Shown: piece by piece, positions 51,061 through 61,676 of the stretch
How positions within the stretch are numbered: the stretch's first letter is position 1
How the letters are laid out: each line of letters starts with the position of its first letter
Made by a program: the position numbers and the translations under genes
DNA from: Ulva prolifera
Taxonomy: Eukaryota > Chlorophyta > Ulvophyceae > Ulvales > Ulvaceae
Reading direction: 5' to 3'
DNA: 64,000 bases
Assembly: GCA_023078555.1 (NCBI GenBank)
Contig: CM041196.1
Location: 3,534,001 to 3,598,000 of the forward strand
Notes under the pieces: generated by a model
Seen by the model: the letters and a program-made list of their open reading frames with translations, nothing else
Database searches by the model: none
What the model was told of the DNA's origin: nothing

Positions 51061-51680
51061 ACACGGCGACAGGCGTGACCCCCAAGCCACCGACACAACC
51101 CCCAAAGCCACAGCCGTGCATCGGGAGAAGCAGATGCGGTGCCACGACAGTGCATCGTATACAGACGGAACGGGCGGCCGAATTATACGTACACGGTTGA
51201 TAATGATGAGGTCTGGGTAGGAGACCATTCGAGCCTGTGCGGCTGCACGGAGCGACGCCCGCGCACGTCACCACACCCCCAATCCGACACACACTCCGAC
51301 ACACCCATTAGTCTGTGACCTGTCAGGACAGGTAGTGTTTAGGCAGTCCGTGCATGCGTAGTCTGTTTATGAAAGGTAGTACAGCTGCCCGCACAGCCCG
51401 ACCGCGCTGCACCGACGCCCCAGCTGTAGCAGCTCACAGCTGGGGCACAAGGCCATCTCAGGCGCGAGCTCTCAGCGGTAGCAGCTCGCAGCCGAGGGCG
51501 AAGCGCCGAGGCATAGCTGCGGCAGCGACGCTGTGTCCCGTGCGGTATGATACGTCATTTTTCTGGTGGACCAGTCGCCTCACGGTCGATACAGCGTACG
51601 GTGTCACTGCTTGATCATGTTACTACTTACGTTTAGTTTCATTTCATTTCTGTACCCGAGGGTGTACCCGAGGGTGGCGG
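51061..51680. repeat. Direct repeat, left copy (with 59745-60374)
   Basis: Long blocks are shared in the same order and orientation, for example GTGACCCCCAAGCCACCGAC, CAGATGCGGTGCCACGACAG, TACAGCTGCCCGCACAGCCC and GCGGTATGATACG. The two copies lie on either side of copy C. It includes the short inverted repeat CCCAGCTG...CAGCTGGG. Confidence 0.8.
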
Positions 51681-52014
51681 TCGCCTATAATGACGCGAAG
51701 CGGTATGATACGTCATTTCCTGGTGGACCAGTCGACTCACGGTTGATACAGCGTACGGTGTCACTGCTTGATCATGTTGTCACTTACGTTTAATTTCATT
51801 TCATTTCTTAACCCGAGGATGTACCCGAGGATGGCGGTCGCCCATAATGACGCGAAGCGGTATGATACGTCATTTCCTGGTGGACCAGTCGACTCACGGT
51901 TGATACAGCGTACGGTGTCACTGCTTGATCATGTTGTCACTTACGTTTAATTTCATTTCATTTCTGAACCCGAGGATGTACCCGAGGATGGCGGTCGCCC
52001 ATAATGACGCGAAG
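51543..52014. repeat. Tandem array of a 157-bp unit, three copies
   Basis: CGGTATGATACGTCATTT begins at 51543, 51701 and 51858, giving 158- and 157-bp periods. Each unit holds GGTGGACCAGTCG, GCGTACGGTGTCACTGCTTG and TAATGACGCGAAG. A single diverged unit lies at about 60218-60360 in the right-hand direct repeat, so the array expanded on the left side only. Confidence 0.9.
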
Positions 52015-52642
52015 CATGTCGTATCATGGCCGCCTTTGAGGTCCTCGCGAACCACGCCTCCCCGCAAAAACACTCCAGCGAATGCAGTCGAGTAGCGTGA
52101 TGTCGGTTGCTCGGAGTCAGCGTCGTGTAGTACATGTCGGTTGGTTTGGTCTGTGGGAGTCCGCAGCCCGCAGCGCAGGGCCCGAGATATCGAGGGAGTT
52201 GCACAGCTGCAGCGCTGTACAGCACCTAGCAATGGAACACACGAGGCGCGGCCACAACATGAAAACATACACACCTGCCAGACGGCCCCTGCAAGGTGAG
52301 CATGCGCATGCGGGAAACGTTGCAGCCACCGGGCGGGCCACTCAACCACACGGTCATGGCCACATGCCGGTTCATCTTGGAGACACGGAGACGATGGGGC
52401 ACAATTTACACAGACACACCTCGACAGGAACGGACACACAGAGGCACACTGAGACACACAATTACCAACAGTACCACAGGCCACAGGGATCACAATGCAG
52501 GAGGTACAGGTCCACCGCCGCTGCGGTGCGACCTCGACATACACAATACGCGCTTTCAGAACGCGCCACTCTCATTCAAAACACAACTGCACGCGCGGCG
52601 CTGACAGGCTTCAGCCGGCACACGCGCGGCCCGAGCCCCACG
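52015..52642. other. Spacer after copy C, with empty MITE site
   Basis: No gene is supported. The first 90 bp (GCGAAGCATGTCGTATCATGG, then GTCCTCGCGAACCACGCCTCC) match the two flanks of the MITE at 60383-60824 but without the insertion, so this is a pre-insertion relative of that site. The rest is unassigned; a TGTAA on the minus strand lies near 52404, downstream of the copy C stop. Confidence 0.6.
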
Positions 52643-55367
52643 TCACTCGTTGAAAAAGCCAAGCGTCTCCTGGTCCCTGTGGACCTGGTCGTACTCGTCG
52701 GAGCCCCGGGGCACCGACGCCTGGCCGTCGTAGCCGCGACTCTGGCAGTGGTACATGCGGCAGTGTCCCTGCTGCTGCGACCACTGATGCACGTGTGACG
52801 CGAGGTCCTGGAACTGGGCGCGTGCCTCGACGATGTGGTCGTGCCACTCTGTGTCACGCGTGAACGCCACGCTCGCGATGGTCGGCACGCGCGTCAGCGC
52901 GACGTACAGCGGCGCCGCGTGCGCGTCGCGCTGCTGCCGGACGTCACCGACCCGGGTGCAATGCACCACGAGGCGCTGGTCGCTGAGCGTCGCGCTCAGC
53001 ATCGCGTTGGCGGTGCGCACGGCCGACGGCACGACCGGCATCATCACCCGGCAGGCGACGAGCCGGTCCGCCGCGTCGACGACCGTCTCCACAGCGGGGA
53101 ACACCTGCTTCGTCCCGACTGCCCCCGACAGGAGGTTGATGCGGCACAGCGGCACGAGCACGCGGCCGGCCGTGGCGTGCGCGGCGAGGAAGTGGTCCAA
53201 CACGCGCGCCACGATCGTCTCGGCCTTGGCGGCCCCGGCGAGTCCATCGGGGCCCTCGAACGAGTGGTACACGCTGGTCCACGCCAGGTCGCGCTGCGCG
53301 GCGTCCCGCATGAACACCCTGAAAGCACTCATGGTTCTGTCCTTCACGCGTGCGGTGCTGACCCACTCGAACTTGGACGCGACGCACACGCAGCCGGTGG
53401 GCGCGCGGGAGTCCAGGCCGGTCGACAGCAGGAGCTGCTCCCCGCATTGCACTTCCATCTGCTCCCACGAGCCCCACGTCATGTCCTCCAGGTCTGTCAC
53501 GGTCGCCTGCCCCTGCTCGTCTCCGACACTGCAAATCCGCACGGAACGTGTTGCCGAGGATGCGCAAGTGAGAGTGCCATGGGGAGACCGAACACGCGGA
53601 ACAACGGGGGAGGGGGGGCTGCGTACTGGAAGATGTATGCTTCGCTCGCCGCGTATGTGCATGTGGTGATCGGAACGTCTGGCACGACCTGGTCCGCTTC
53701 CGCCTCGCGACCGGCGCCGCGGAGCAGATCCTGCTTCCCTGCGGCGGCGGCGTGTGCCTCCCGACTCAGGGCCCTGCGGGCGGACTCCATGAACGCGTCG
53801 TAGTCGGCACGTTTGCGCAGGAGCTCGAGCACCGCCTTGGCCTCGGTCTTGGTGGCGGTGACGACCAGCGTCGCCAGGGGCTTAAGGGCCGTCCGCCCGT
53901 CCTTCCACTCGTACGCTGCGTTCACGTGGCCCTCACCGACACCGTAGTCCACACCCTTGATCCCGGGTGTCGTCTGGTTTGGCGGCAGTGCGAGGTTGGG
54001 GCTGAAGAATGTGATGTACAGGCTGCTGGTGGCGATGTCGACGACCCGTCGGCCGGCCGCGTCCAAATCCTCGGCTGTCCTGCACACACGCACGGCCTGC
54101 GTCACGGGGGCGCCGCGCAGAGCAGTGCGCGGCGGCTGGCGCGAATCGCATGCATGGGTCAGGGGGCGTACGGGTCGTGTAGCAGGCGGTACAGCAGCCC
54201 CGCCATGCGGTACTGCCCGTGGAGAACCACGAAGTGGTAGTGCAGGGTGTCGCTGGGGAGTCCGAACTCACGCATGAATCGGGTCCACGGCATGACGACG
54301 GAGGTGTCCCGCATGTGGACCCTGCCGTGGTTGTCCACCTCCTTCACGCCGTGCTCCCGACAGGGGCTCTGCTGGGGGTCGAGGGACAGGATGTGGCCAC
54401 ACGAGCGCAGCAGCTGCGCGTGTGAAATGTGCTGGTGCACGGCGTTGTGGGCGCTCCGCAGGCGGTGCAGATACTGCCCGAGGAACGGCAGCATGGCCTG
54501 TACCTCGTCGAGGACGTGCAGACGGCGCCGCGCGATGGCCCCGGCGGCCTGCTGCGTGTAGAACGATGGCTGCCCGTAACGCCAGTCGACGCCTCGCATG
54601 CCGCTCGCGAGGGTGACCGTCGGGAACCCCAGGCTGAACCGCATCAGCGCCTTGTGCACCATCAGGGCGACCTCGTCCGAGGCACGCGCGGGGGCGACCG
54701 TCCCGGCCGCCGCTGCCGGGACCGTCTCGTTTCGGAACGGGGAGCCGTCTGTCGCGGCCGCGATCGCATCGATCACGAGGCCTGACTTGCCGCTGCCGGG
54801 GGGGCCGAGCAGGAACACGACGTTTGCCGTCCCGCCTGACGGCTGCGCGAGATTGTACAGGTCCTGCGCACGCGTCACAACATGCATGGGAATGATCAGA
54901 ACGCCGTGCCAGTTGCGGTCGGACGGTGCAACACGGGGAGGCGGGGTGACAGCAGCACACGCACGGGGCAGCGGGCAGTGACGTGCCTGTGACCATACAC
55001 AGCCAAGAGACGGTGGGTCGACGGCAGCACACACAGGGGCAGCAGCACATGACGTGTCTGCGGTGCATGCATGCTATGGAGTCGCACCCAGCCCGTGATC
55101 GGCATGACCTCCCTCCCGGGGCTTGTGCTGTGAGGGTGGTCCGCGACGGTTGCGTAATACCGCAGCGGGTCGCCGTCGACGTCGAGTGCACGCTGGAGAG
55201 CTTGGGTTGTCTCGGCGGGGGTGCGGGCGTCCTCGTGGATTCGGCCTTCAATCCGGGGCCACGTGTGCATGGTTCGCCTTGCCGCCCCGACCGCCGGCAC
55301 TGCGGCGTCGTGTGCATCGCCTCCACCGCCATCGTCATTGTTGCTGTCGTCGCCACCGCTGCCGTTG

Positions 55368-55419
<52 letters not shown>

Positions 55420-58400
55420 CGTCGGGACCGGCGCCGTTGCCGCCGCCACGTCCACGGCCACGGCCACGGCCTCGGCCTCTGCCGTTGCCTCCGCTGCGGC
55501 CACGCCCACGGCCTCTGCCGTTGCCGCCGCTGCGGCCACCGTGCCCACCGTCTCCGCTGTTGTCGTCGCTGTCGCCGTTGCCCCCGCCGTCGTTGCCTCC
55601 GCAGTTGCCGCTCTTGCGGCCAGCATTTCTGCCGGGGCGTCCGCTGTCACTGTTGCCATGGCTGCGGCCGGCACCATCGGGCGCGTCTTGCGCTGCGCCA
55701 CCGGCCGCCCCCTGAGAGGGGCCGCTGAGTGCACCCTGTGCGGAGCCAGCGGCAGCACCCTGTGCGGCACCGCTGGTTCGACCAGTGATCGCGTCAGCCT
55801 TGCGCTTCCTCGACCGCACCATTCGCGTCTTGGCGACAGCCGGCACGCCTGCGATTTCCGGTCCACTGCGTGCGAACTCCATGCGCGGCGGCCTGACACC
55901 CTGTGTCAGCTGTTTGGAGGACCCTGCGACGGCCACTGGTTGGGCGTCCAGGAATGGCAGCTCTGGCCGGCGTCCCTCTAGCCATGGGATCTGCACGCAG
56001 CACCCACGGCCGTTTGTCCCCCCACACAACAGGGCCATCGGGCCAAGGTGCAGCTACCGGCTGTGTACGCGGGGCAAGAACAAGCACACCTCTGTTGTCT
56101 TGATGTCCGATCCCTGCCGTGTCGCTGCAGCGGCCATGGCCACCTGCCACTGCTCCGCCACGAATGGCTCGTTCATGGCTCCGAGCACGGCGCTCGGCAG
56201 GGCTGCAAGGACGGACATGTAACGCTGCTCGCACGTGGCGTGCGAGTCCTGCCATCGCGCCTTGCAGTTGCCGAGCAGGAGGAATGCCATGGAGACAGCC
56301 TTCGCGGTGCTCTTGTGCCACACATGGCCACAGCCATCCTTGAGGGCCTCCTTCGGCGCAAACACACGCGCACACGCCAGCACGTACAACATCACCAGGG
56401 TGCCGAGGGCGGGCTTCTCGAGCTGGTCCAGGTGTCTCAGCAGGGCGGCCGAGGCATCGTGGATCTCTGGGCGCCGTATGCCGGGGCACGGGCAAGTGCA
56501 GCCCGCCTCGCTGAAGCAGTGGCAGAGCAGCATCTCGCTGGAATCGCGCATGAGCTGCAGCCACCGGATATCGACACGTGCTTTGGTGCGGGCGACAGCG
56601 ACGACGTCGTCCTCGTGTCCGCATGCCACGACTCGATCGTTCCTCGCAGACGCGTGCAATGCCGATAGCGGGTGGTCGATTGTGGAGCGGCCGGCGTCGT
56701 CGTGACCGCTGCGGACTTCGGATTTTCCGCCCTTGAAGAACAATCCGATCGGTCCGAAGCCACGGACTGCGGCGTTGGGGGCGTCGATGACGGTGCGGTC
56801 GGCCGCGCACACGGTGACGTGCTCGAAGCGGACGCTGCCCGGGCCGTCGCGCGGGGCGACGGTGGGCAGCATCGACCATCCGACGATGTCGGGGACCTTT
56901 GTGACGGTTTCGACCGCCCGAGCAGCTGCACCCCACGAGCGCATATCACGCAAGACTGTGCATGCATGTAGGCGGGCATCCTGCCATGGTGTGCTGCCTG
57001 GTGCTTTCGAGGGGGATGTGTGCACGTGCATAGGCGGGCGATCACACTGCGTTCACATCACACTGTGTCACATCACACATGCATAGGGGTCCGATGGCAC
57101 GGCGTCGGCGCGCACCGTGGGAGCAGTGCCAGCCTTTGGGGCCGTTGCCCTCCAGGGCGTCCCGGACTGGCCCAGCGCCCACCCCTTTGAAACGAGAGCG
57201 TGGCTTGGCTCCTGCAGGGACCCCGGTGGCCATGTTGGTGCGGTAACGTTGCATGCACTCGTCCCGAGCCTCGCCCGGCAGCACATAGAAAGCCACACGC
57301 TTGCGGTGCGCAGCGATCAGGCGCTCGTCATCTGCCCATCCCTGGATTGGGATGATCCCAATGTGAGCGAAGTCCAAGACGCCGTCCGTCAGGAGCGCAT
57401 CGACCACCCCTGCATGGCATCGTGCTGGTACAGACAGTGTGCACCTCGTGAGAAAGCAGAAAATGCGACGGCTCAAAATCGCCCAGAGCTGTCTCCGTCA
57501 CACGATCCCAGGTGATGATTACCTGCGGCGGGGGGCACACCTTGGCCGTTCAAAAGCGCCCCGGGCACGAGCAGGAGCGGAATGAGGTCGATCGGGGCTG
57601 CGTATCGCATCGTCGTCACGACGCATGTGAAGCAGTGACCGCCGTGGCCGTCCGCTGCACAGAGGAGCTTCACACAGTCCGGGGTGCTGCAGACTTGGTC
57701 GGCGTCTGGCACTGGCGGCGCTGGCGCGATCGGCCTCGAGCCGCCCACGCGGAAGCAGAGGTCTGCCTCCGGCTCGGGGGCGCGGTGGCCGCCGGGGTCA
57801 TCAGGGTCGGTGTCCGTGTCCCCGAAGCAGACGACGTTCAGCGGCGCCGCCGCGTCGCCGGGCGAGTCCGCTGCGGGGCTGCCCCCCTGTGCCTGCGCGG
57901 CGTGCGGTGGCTCGATGGCCGTGGTGTCCTCCACCATGGCACAATCGGCGTCGGCGTTGGCTGCGTGGCTGCATCCAGCCGCGGCACTCGGCCCCACCGT
58001 TGTGGCCGCGTAGCAGGCCCTGCACACCCCTGCACCCCGGGCCTCGAGGGGCTTCTCGCACTGGCAGCCCGGGCATGTCCACACCATGCCCGCGTGGTCT
58101 GTGCTGACTGCAACGGTGCCGATGTGAGCCGGACAGACGCGCTGCCCGGGCGCGCATTCGGCGCTGCAGCGCTGCCCCCCAAGTGGCTGGTGGCCACAGC
58201 CGGCGGTGTCTGCCCGGTGCAGCAGCCCCACCCCCATGAGCTCTGCAACCTCGCGGCATTGCTCCAGAGTCGGCGATCCCGCATCTTCGGGCCACGCCAC
58301 CCCCGCAAATACCCTGTTGACATAGCCAGCCTTCTTTCGACGGGCGTCGCCACGACACACATCGACGAGGTTGCACTTGTCGCCACAGGCACCCGATGCC

Positions 58401-59404
58401 CGGAAGTCGAACGCGTTTTTCATTCGCTGGCAGCGCTTGCAGTACCGCTGTTGGGCACACTCCCCTACAGCAACCTCCTCGTGCACGACGACACCGGCGT
58501 GCGATTTGCACACAAACTTGCCCGTGGCATCCTCGCCGCAGCCGTACACTCGGCACGTATGTGTCGCTTTGCCCTCCCCGCGCACACGATTCTCGCCTCC
58601 TGCCTTGCCATCCGCCGATGCTGTGGTGGTGTCGGGGGCGGGAGCGGCGGACGGGGCTGCGGCGGGGGCGTTGGTGAAAAGGGCGGCATCGCTGCTCATC
58701 CACAGGAGGCCTCCGCTGCGCGCCTCGCCGGCTTCGGCAAGCGTAATCATGTCTCCACGGCTCTTCTTCTGGCGGGGTATGTCTTCGATGACAGTTCCCG
58801 GTGCAGGGGTCTTTGTGCGCTTGGACGCGGCAACAGGCAGCCCCTTGGTCTTCGCTCGCCTCGCCGCGAGGTCCTCTTGCTGGATCACGTAGCACTTAGG
58901 GCAACGAGTGCGGCGCTTGTTGTCGGGTTTCAGCGGGGACCAGGGCTCCGCCGCTCGCCAGCCCGTGCAACCATCGCACCAGGATTCAGGCTCGCACTCC
59001 GTCGGGCGCATGGCCCACACAATCGTGCCGGATCGGTGAAATTCGCACACCCCCGAGGGGTGGGGCTTCTTTAGCTTCGACTTGCAGCCTTCGACGCGGC
59101 ACCGGGTGGTGTTGCGTACGGGGCCGACCCTGCGGCTGCCCTCGGGCAGCCACGGCACCTCCGTGCCCTGGGGCAGCTGCGCCACGACCCTCACATATGA
59201 GCCCGGGGGCGGCAGTGGGACCATGCCGAGCACGTCCGCTGTCGCATCCGCCACACACGCGTCGCTGCTTGCCTTGGTCTCACGAGCCCGCTGGAGGCAC
59301 ATGGTGCACTGTCTCCCGGGCAGGGTCACGTAGTCCGTGGTGACGAATGCATCGCACGTGCTGCACACGCAACAGGCTCGCCCCTTGGTGTCTGACACCA
59401 GCTC
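52643..59404 (-). CDS. Tyrosine recombinase-helicase element gene, copy C (exons 10-16 only)
   Basis: Minus-strand exons: 59404-57541, 57409-57116, 56925-56090, 55990-55088, 54863-54172, 54079-53627, 53528-52643. They total 5,928 nt, 1,975 aa plus stop, with the same phases as copy B; exons 11 and 16 have identical lengths (294 and 886 nt). Content: the Cys/His array, helical region (GFGPIGLFFKGG, CHCFSEAGCTCPC), a linker expanded in Gly by a GCC-type repeat (about 55370-55430), then the helicase with Walker A GPPGSGKS, LHVLDEVQAM, LHGQYRM, VPSAVRTANAMLSAT and YVALTRVPTIA. Exons 1-9 with the recombinase are absent: 190 bp beyond exon 10 the satellite begins. It is the most diverged of the three, yet all frames are open, suggesting either recent loss of the 5' half or continued use as a helicase-only protein. 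Confidence 0.7.
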
Positions 59405-59589
59405 CTGCACATCGTCGGCGTCATGGATCAACTGGACGTGGCATATGATGGAAGTAACAGTCTTGCGGAAGACACGGCCATCGCAGCAGTGTTGCAACCT
59501 CATGGGTCACAAGCAGGGCTGCTGGTCACAATGCACACAGGGACATAGTGCTGCTGAATTAGGAATCAGCACGGATTAAACCAGAGCAA

Positions 59590-59745
59590 CACACAACCAC
59601 TGCAACACCATCCACTATTGCATTCTGCACAGAACAACAGAGCGACACAGAGCATCACACATGCAGTGCAACAGCATCAACTGTTGCATTCTGGACAGGT
59701 CGCCAGAGCAGCACACATCTAGCGCAACAGCATCAACTAACACGG
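59590..59745. repeat. CAGAACA/GCAACAGC satellite at the broken 5' end of copy C
   Basis: Short array of the satellite family, including TGCATTCTGCACAGAACAAC and the hairpin core GCAACAGcatcaaCTGTTGC. Confidence 0.75.
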
Positions 59746-60374
59746 AGTCGCAGAGGCAGGAGTGACCCCCAAGCCACCGACACAACCCCCAAAGCCACAG
59801 CCGTGCATCGGGAGAGGCAGATGCGGTGCCACGACAGTGCATCGTATATAGCCGGAACGGGCGGCCGACGTACATGGTTGATAATGATGAGCTCTGTGTA
59901 GGAGATCATTCGAGCCTTTGCGGCTGCACGTAGTGACGCCCACGCACGTCACCACACAACCAATGCGACACACACTCTGGCACACACTAATAGACGGTGA
60001 CTTGTCTGGGCTGTCATTGTCTAGTAAGTCCGTGCATGTGTAGTCTGTTTATTAGTACAGCTGCCCGCACAGCCCGACCGCACTGCACCGAGGCCCCAGC
60101 TGTAGCAGCTCGCAGCTGGGGTACAAGGCCACGTCAGGTCGAGTTCTCAGCTGCAGCAGATCGCAGCTGAGGGCGAAGAGCTGCGGCGTAGCTGCGGCAG
60201 CGACGCTGCATCCCGTGCGGTATGATACGCCTTTTCCTCGTGGACCAGTCGACCCACGGTAGATAAAGCATCCGGTATCTCTGATTAATATTTTTATTAC
60301 TCATCTTTATTGTTGAAGTCAATGTACTCGCGGATGGCGGTCGGGCTGTGCGAAGCATGTCGTATAATGGCTGC
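59745..60374. repeat. Direct repeat, right copy (with 51061-51680)
   Basis: Same blocks and order as the left copy. It ends in one unit of the 157-bp repeat and GCGAAGCATGTCGTATAATGG, after which the MITE is inserted. Confidence 0.8.
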
Positions 60375-60382
60375 CTCACGGG

Positions 60383-60824
60383 CAGAGTTGCATTAATACG
60401 CGTATCTTTCGATTTCGGTACGTTTAATACGCGTATTTTATTCCAACGTACTTTATCAGCGTATAGTACGCGCGTACGTTTCGGACTTGCGCGTTTTGAG
60501 AGAGCTCGAGCCTTGAGCTCTGCACTGTGGTGCACCTCTAGCCACAAGGCCAAAGAAGGTTTTAACATCCCTTGCATTGCGTGATGAACCTGAGCAACCT
60601 GATAAACTACTTGACTGTGAGTATATTGTACTGTTCTCTGCAATAGTGTGCCTGAGCATAGATGACAGTGACCGTTGCACTACCAAGCCGGCCAAGCTTG
60701 AGGCGCCAAGCCAGTGATGTAGCCTATACAGCGTACTTTTCAACCCCCCAAGATTGGAGCCAACGTACCATACGCGTATTTCTGCTTAGCGTACTTTATC
60801 ACGAAACGTACTAATGCAACTTTG
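60383..60824 (+). mobile_element. Intact hAT-type MITE with 8-bp target duplication
   Basis: 442 bp from CAGAGTTGCATTAATACG to CGTACTAATGCAACTTTG. Termini are inverted repeats with one mismatch in the first 13 bp. The flanks are CTCACGGG on both sides (60375-60382 and 60825-60832), an 8-bp target duplication. The uninserted counterpart survives near 52040. Internal sequence is rich in TACGCGTA-type motifs. No coding capacity; it must be moved by a hAT transposase elsewhere. Confidence 0.9.
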
Positions 60825-60914
60825 CTCACGGGTCCTCGCGAACCACGCCTCCCCGTGAACACACCAGCTGATGCAGTCAAGTAGCGTAAGATGTTGGCCG
60901 TCGGTAGGCCGATA

Positions 60915-61173
60915 GGCGAGAAATCGACTATGACAGCTCCTGAAGTTAATGCCCCCACCCCCACACACATGGCGAGTACTGTAATCAGCACTCGACAGAC
61001 CCGCGATCCGTCGAGCGAGCGCGCCGTGGCGCCGAGTCGAGCGCTACACACCCCCGTGTCCTGTGGCTCCACTGTTCACAGGCGAGAAATCGACTATCAC
61101 AGCTCCTGAAATTAATGCCCCCACCCCCACACACATGGCGAGTACTGTAATCCGCACTCGACAGATCCGCGAT
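60915..61173. repeat. 93-bp direct duplication, two copies
   Basis: 60915-61007 and 61081-61173 both run from GGCGAGAAATCGACTAT to the CCGCGAT region, with five or so differences, and contain CCCCCACCCCCACACACATGG. The spacing is 73 bp. No gene is supported. Confidence 0.9.
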
Positions 61174-61214
61174 GTTCGAGGGTCGAGGGGAATGTGGAGG
61201 ATCACCTAACCCTT

Positions 61215-61400
61215 TTTTAGGGCCCCGGACCGCCGACCTTGGGGGATTTTTTTGGGATGGCGGGAGGCAGGGATTTTTTGGGATGGCGGGGAGGCAGGGG
61301 GGGGGGGGATTTTTTGGGTGGCGTGGAGGCAGGGGGGGGTTTTTTTTCAGGGGGGGGGGATTTTTTGAGGCGGGGAGGCAGGCCGGCGGGGGGATTTTTT
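61215..61400. repeat. G/T-rich minisatellite
   Basis: Several imperfect units of GGGGATTTTTTGGG followed by TGGCGGGGAGGCAGG. It is headed by GGGCCCCGGACCGCCGACCTT, which recurs at the deletion junction of D1 (about 12587). Confidence 0.75.
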
Positions 61401-61676
61401 TAATGCAGACACAAAGCCACAACCGCAGCAATTGAATGGGGTTTGAGGTTTTTTGGTCGCGGGGGAGGATGTTCTCGGCCGGCGGGGGGAGGAGAGAGGG
61501 TTTTTTTCAAATGCCGGCATTGCAATGTACACACGAAACAATGTATCTGTGTCAGTGTCAAGCCGTTAGAAACGGACACAGCCACAACCGTGCAGACACC
61601 GGACACAGACACAACTGTGTTGTAACACTGTCACAAGCAGACGCAGACGCAAAAGGCAACAGAGGCAAAAACGTCA

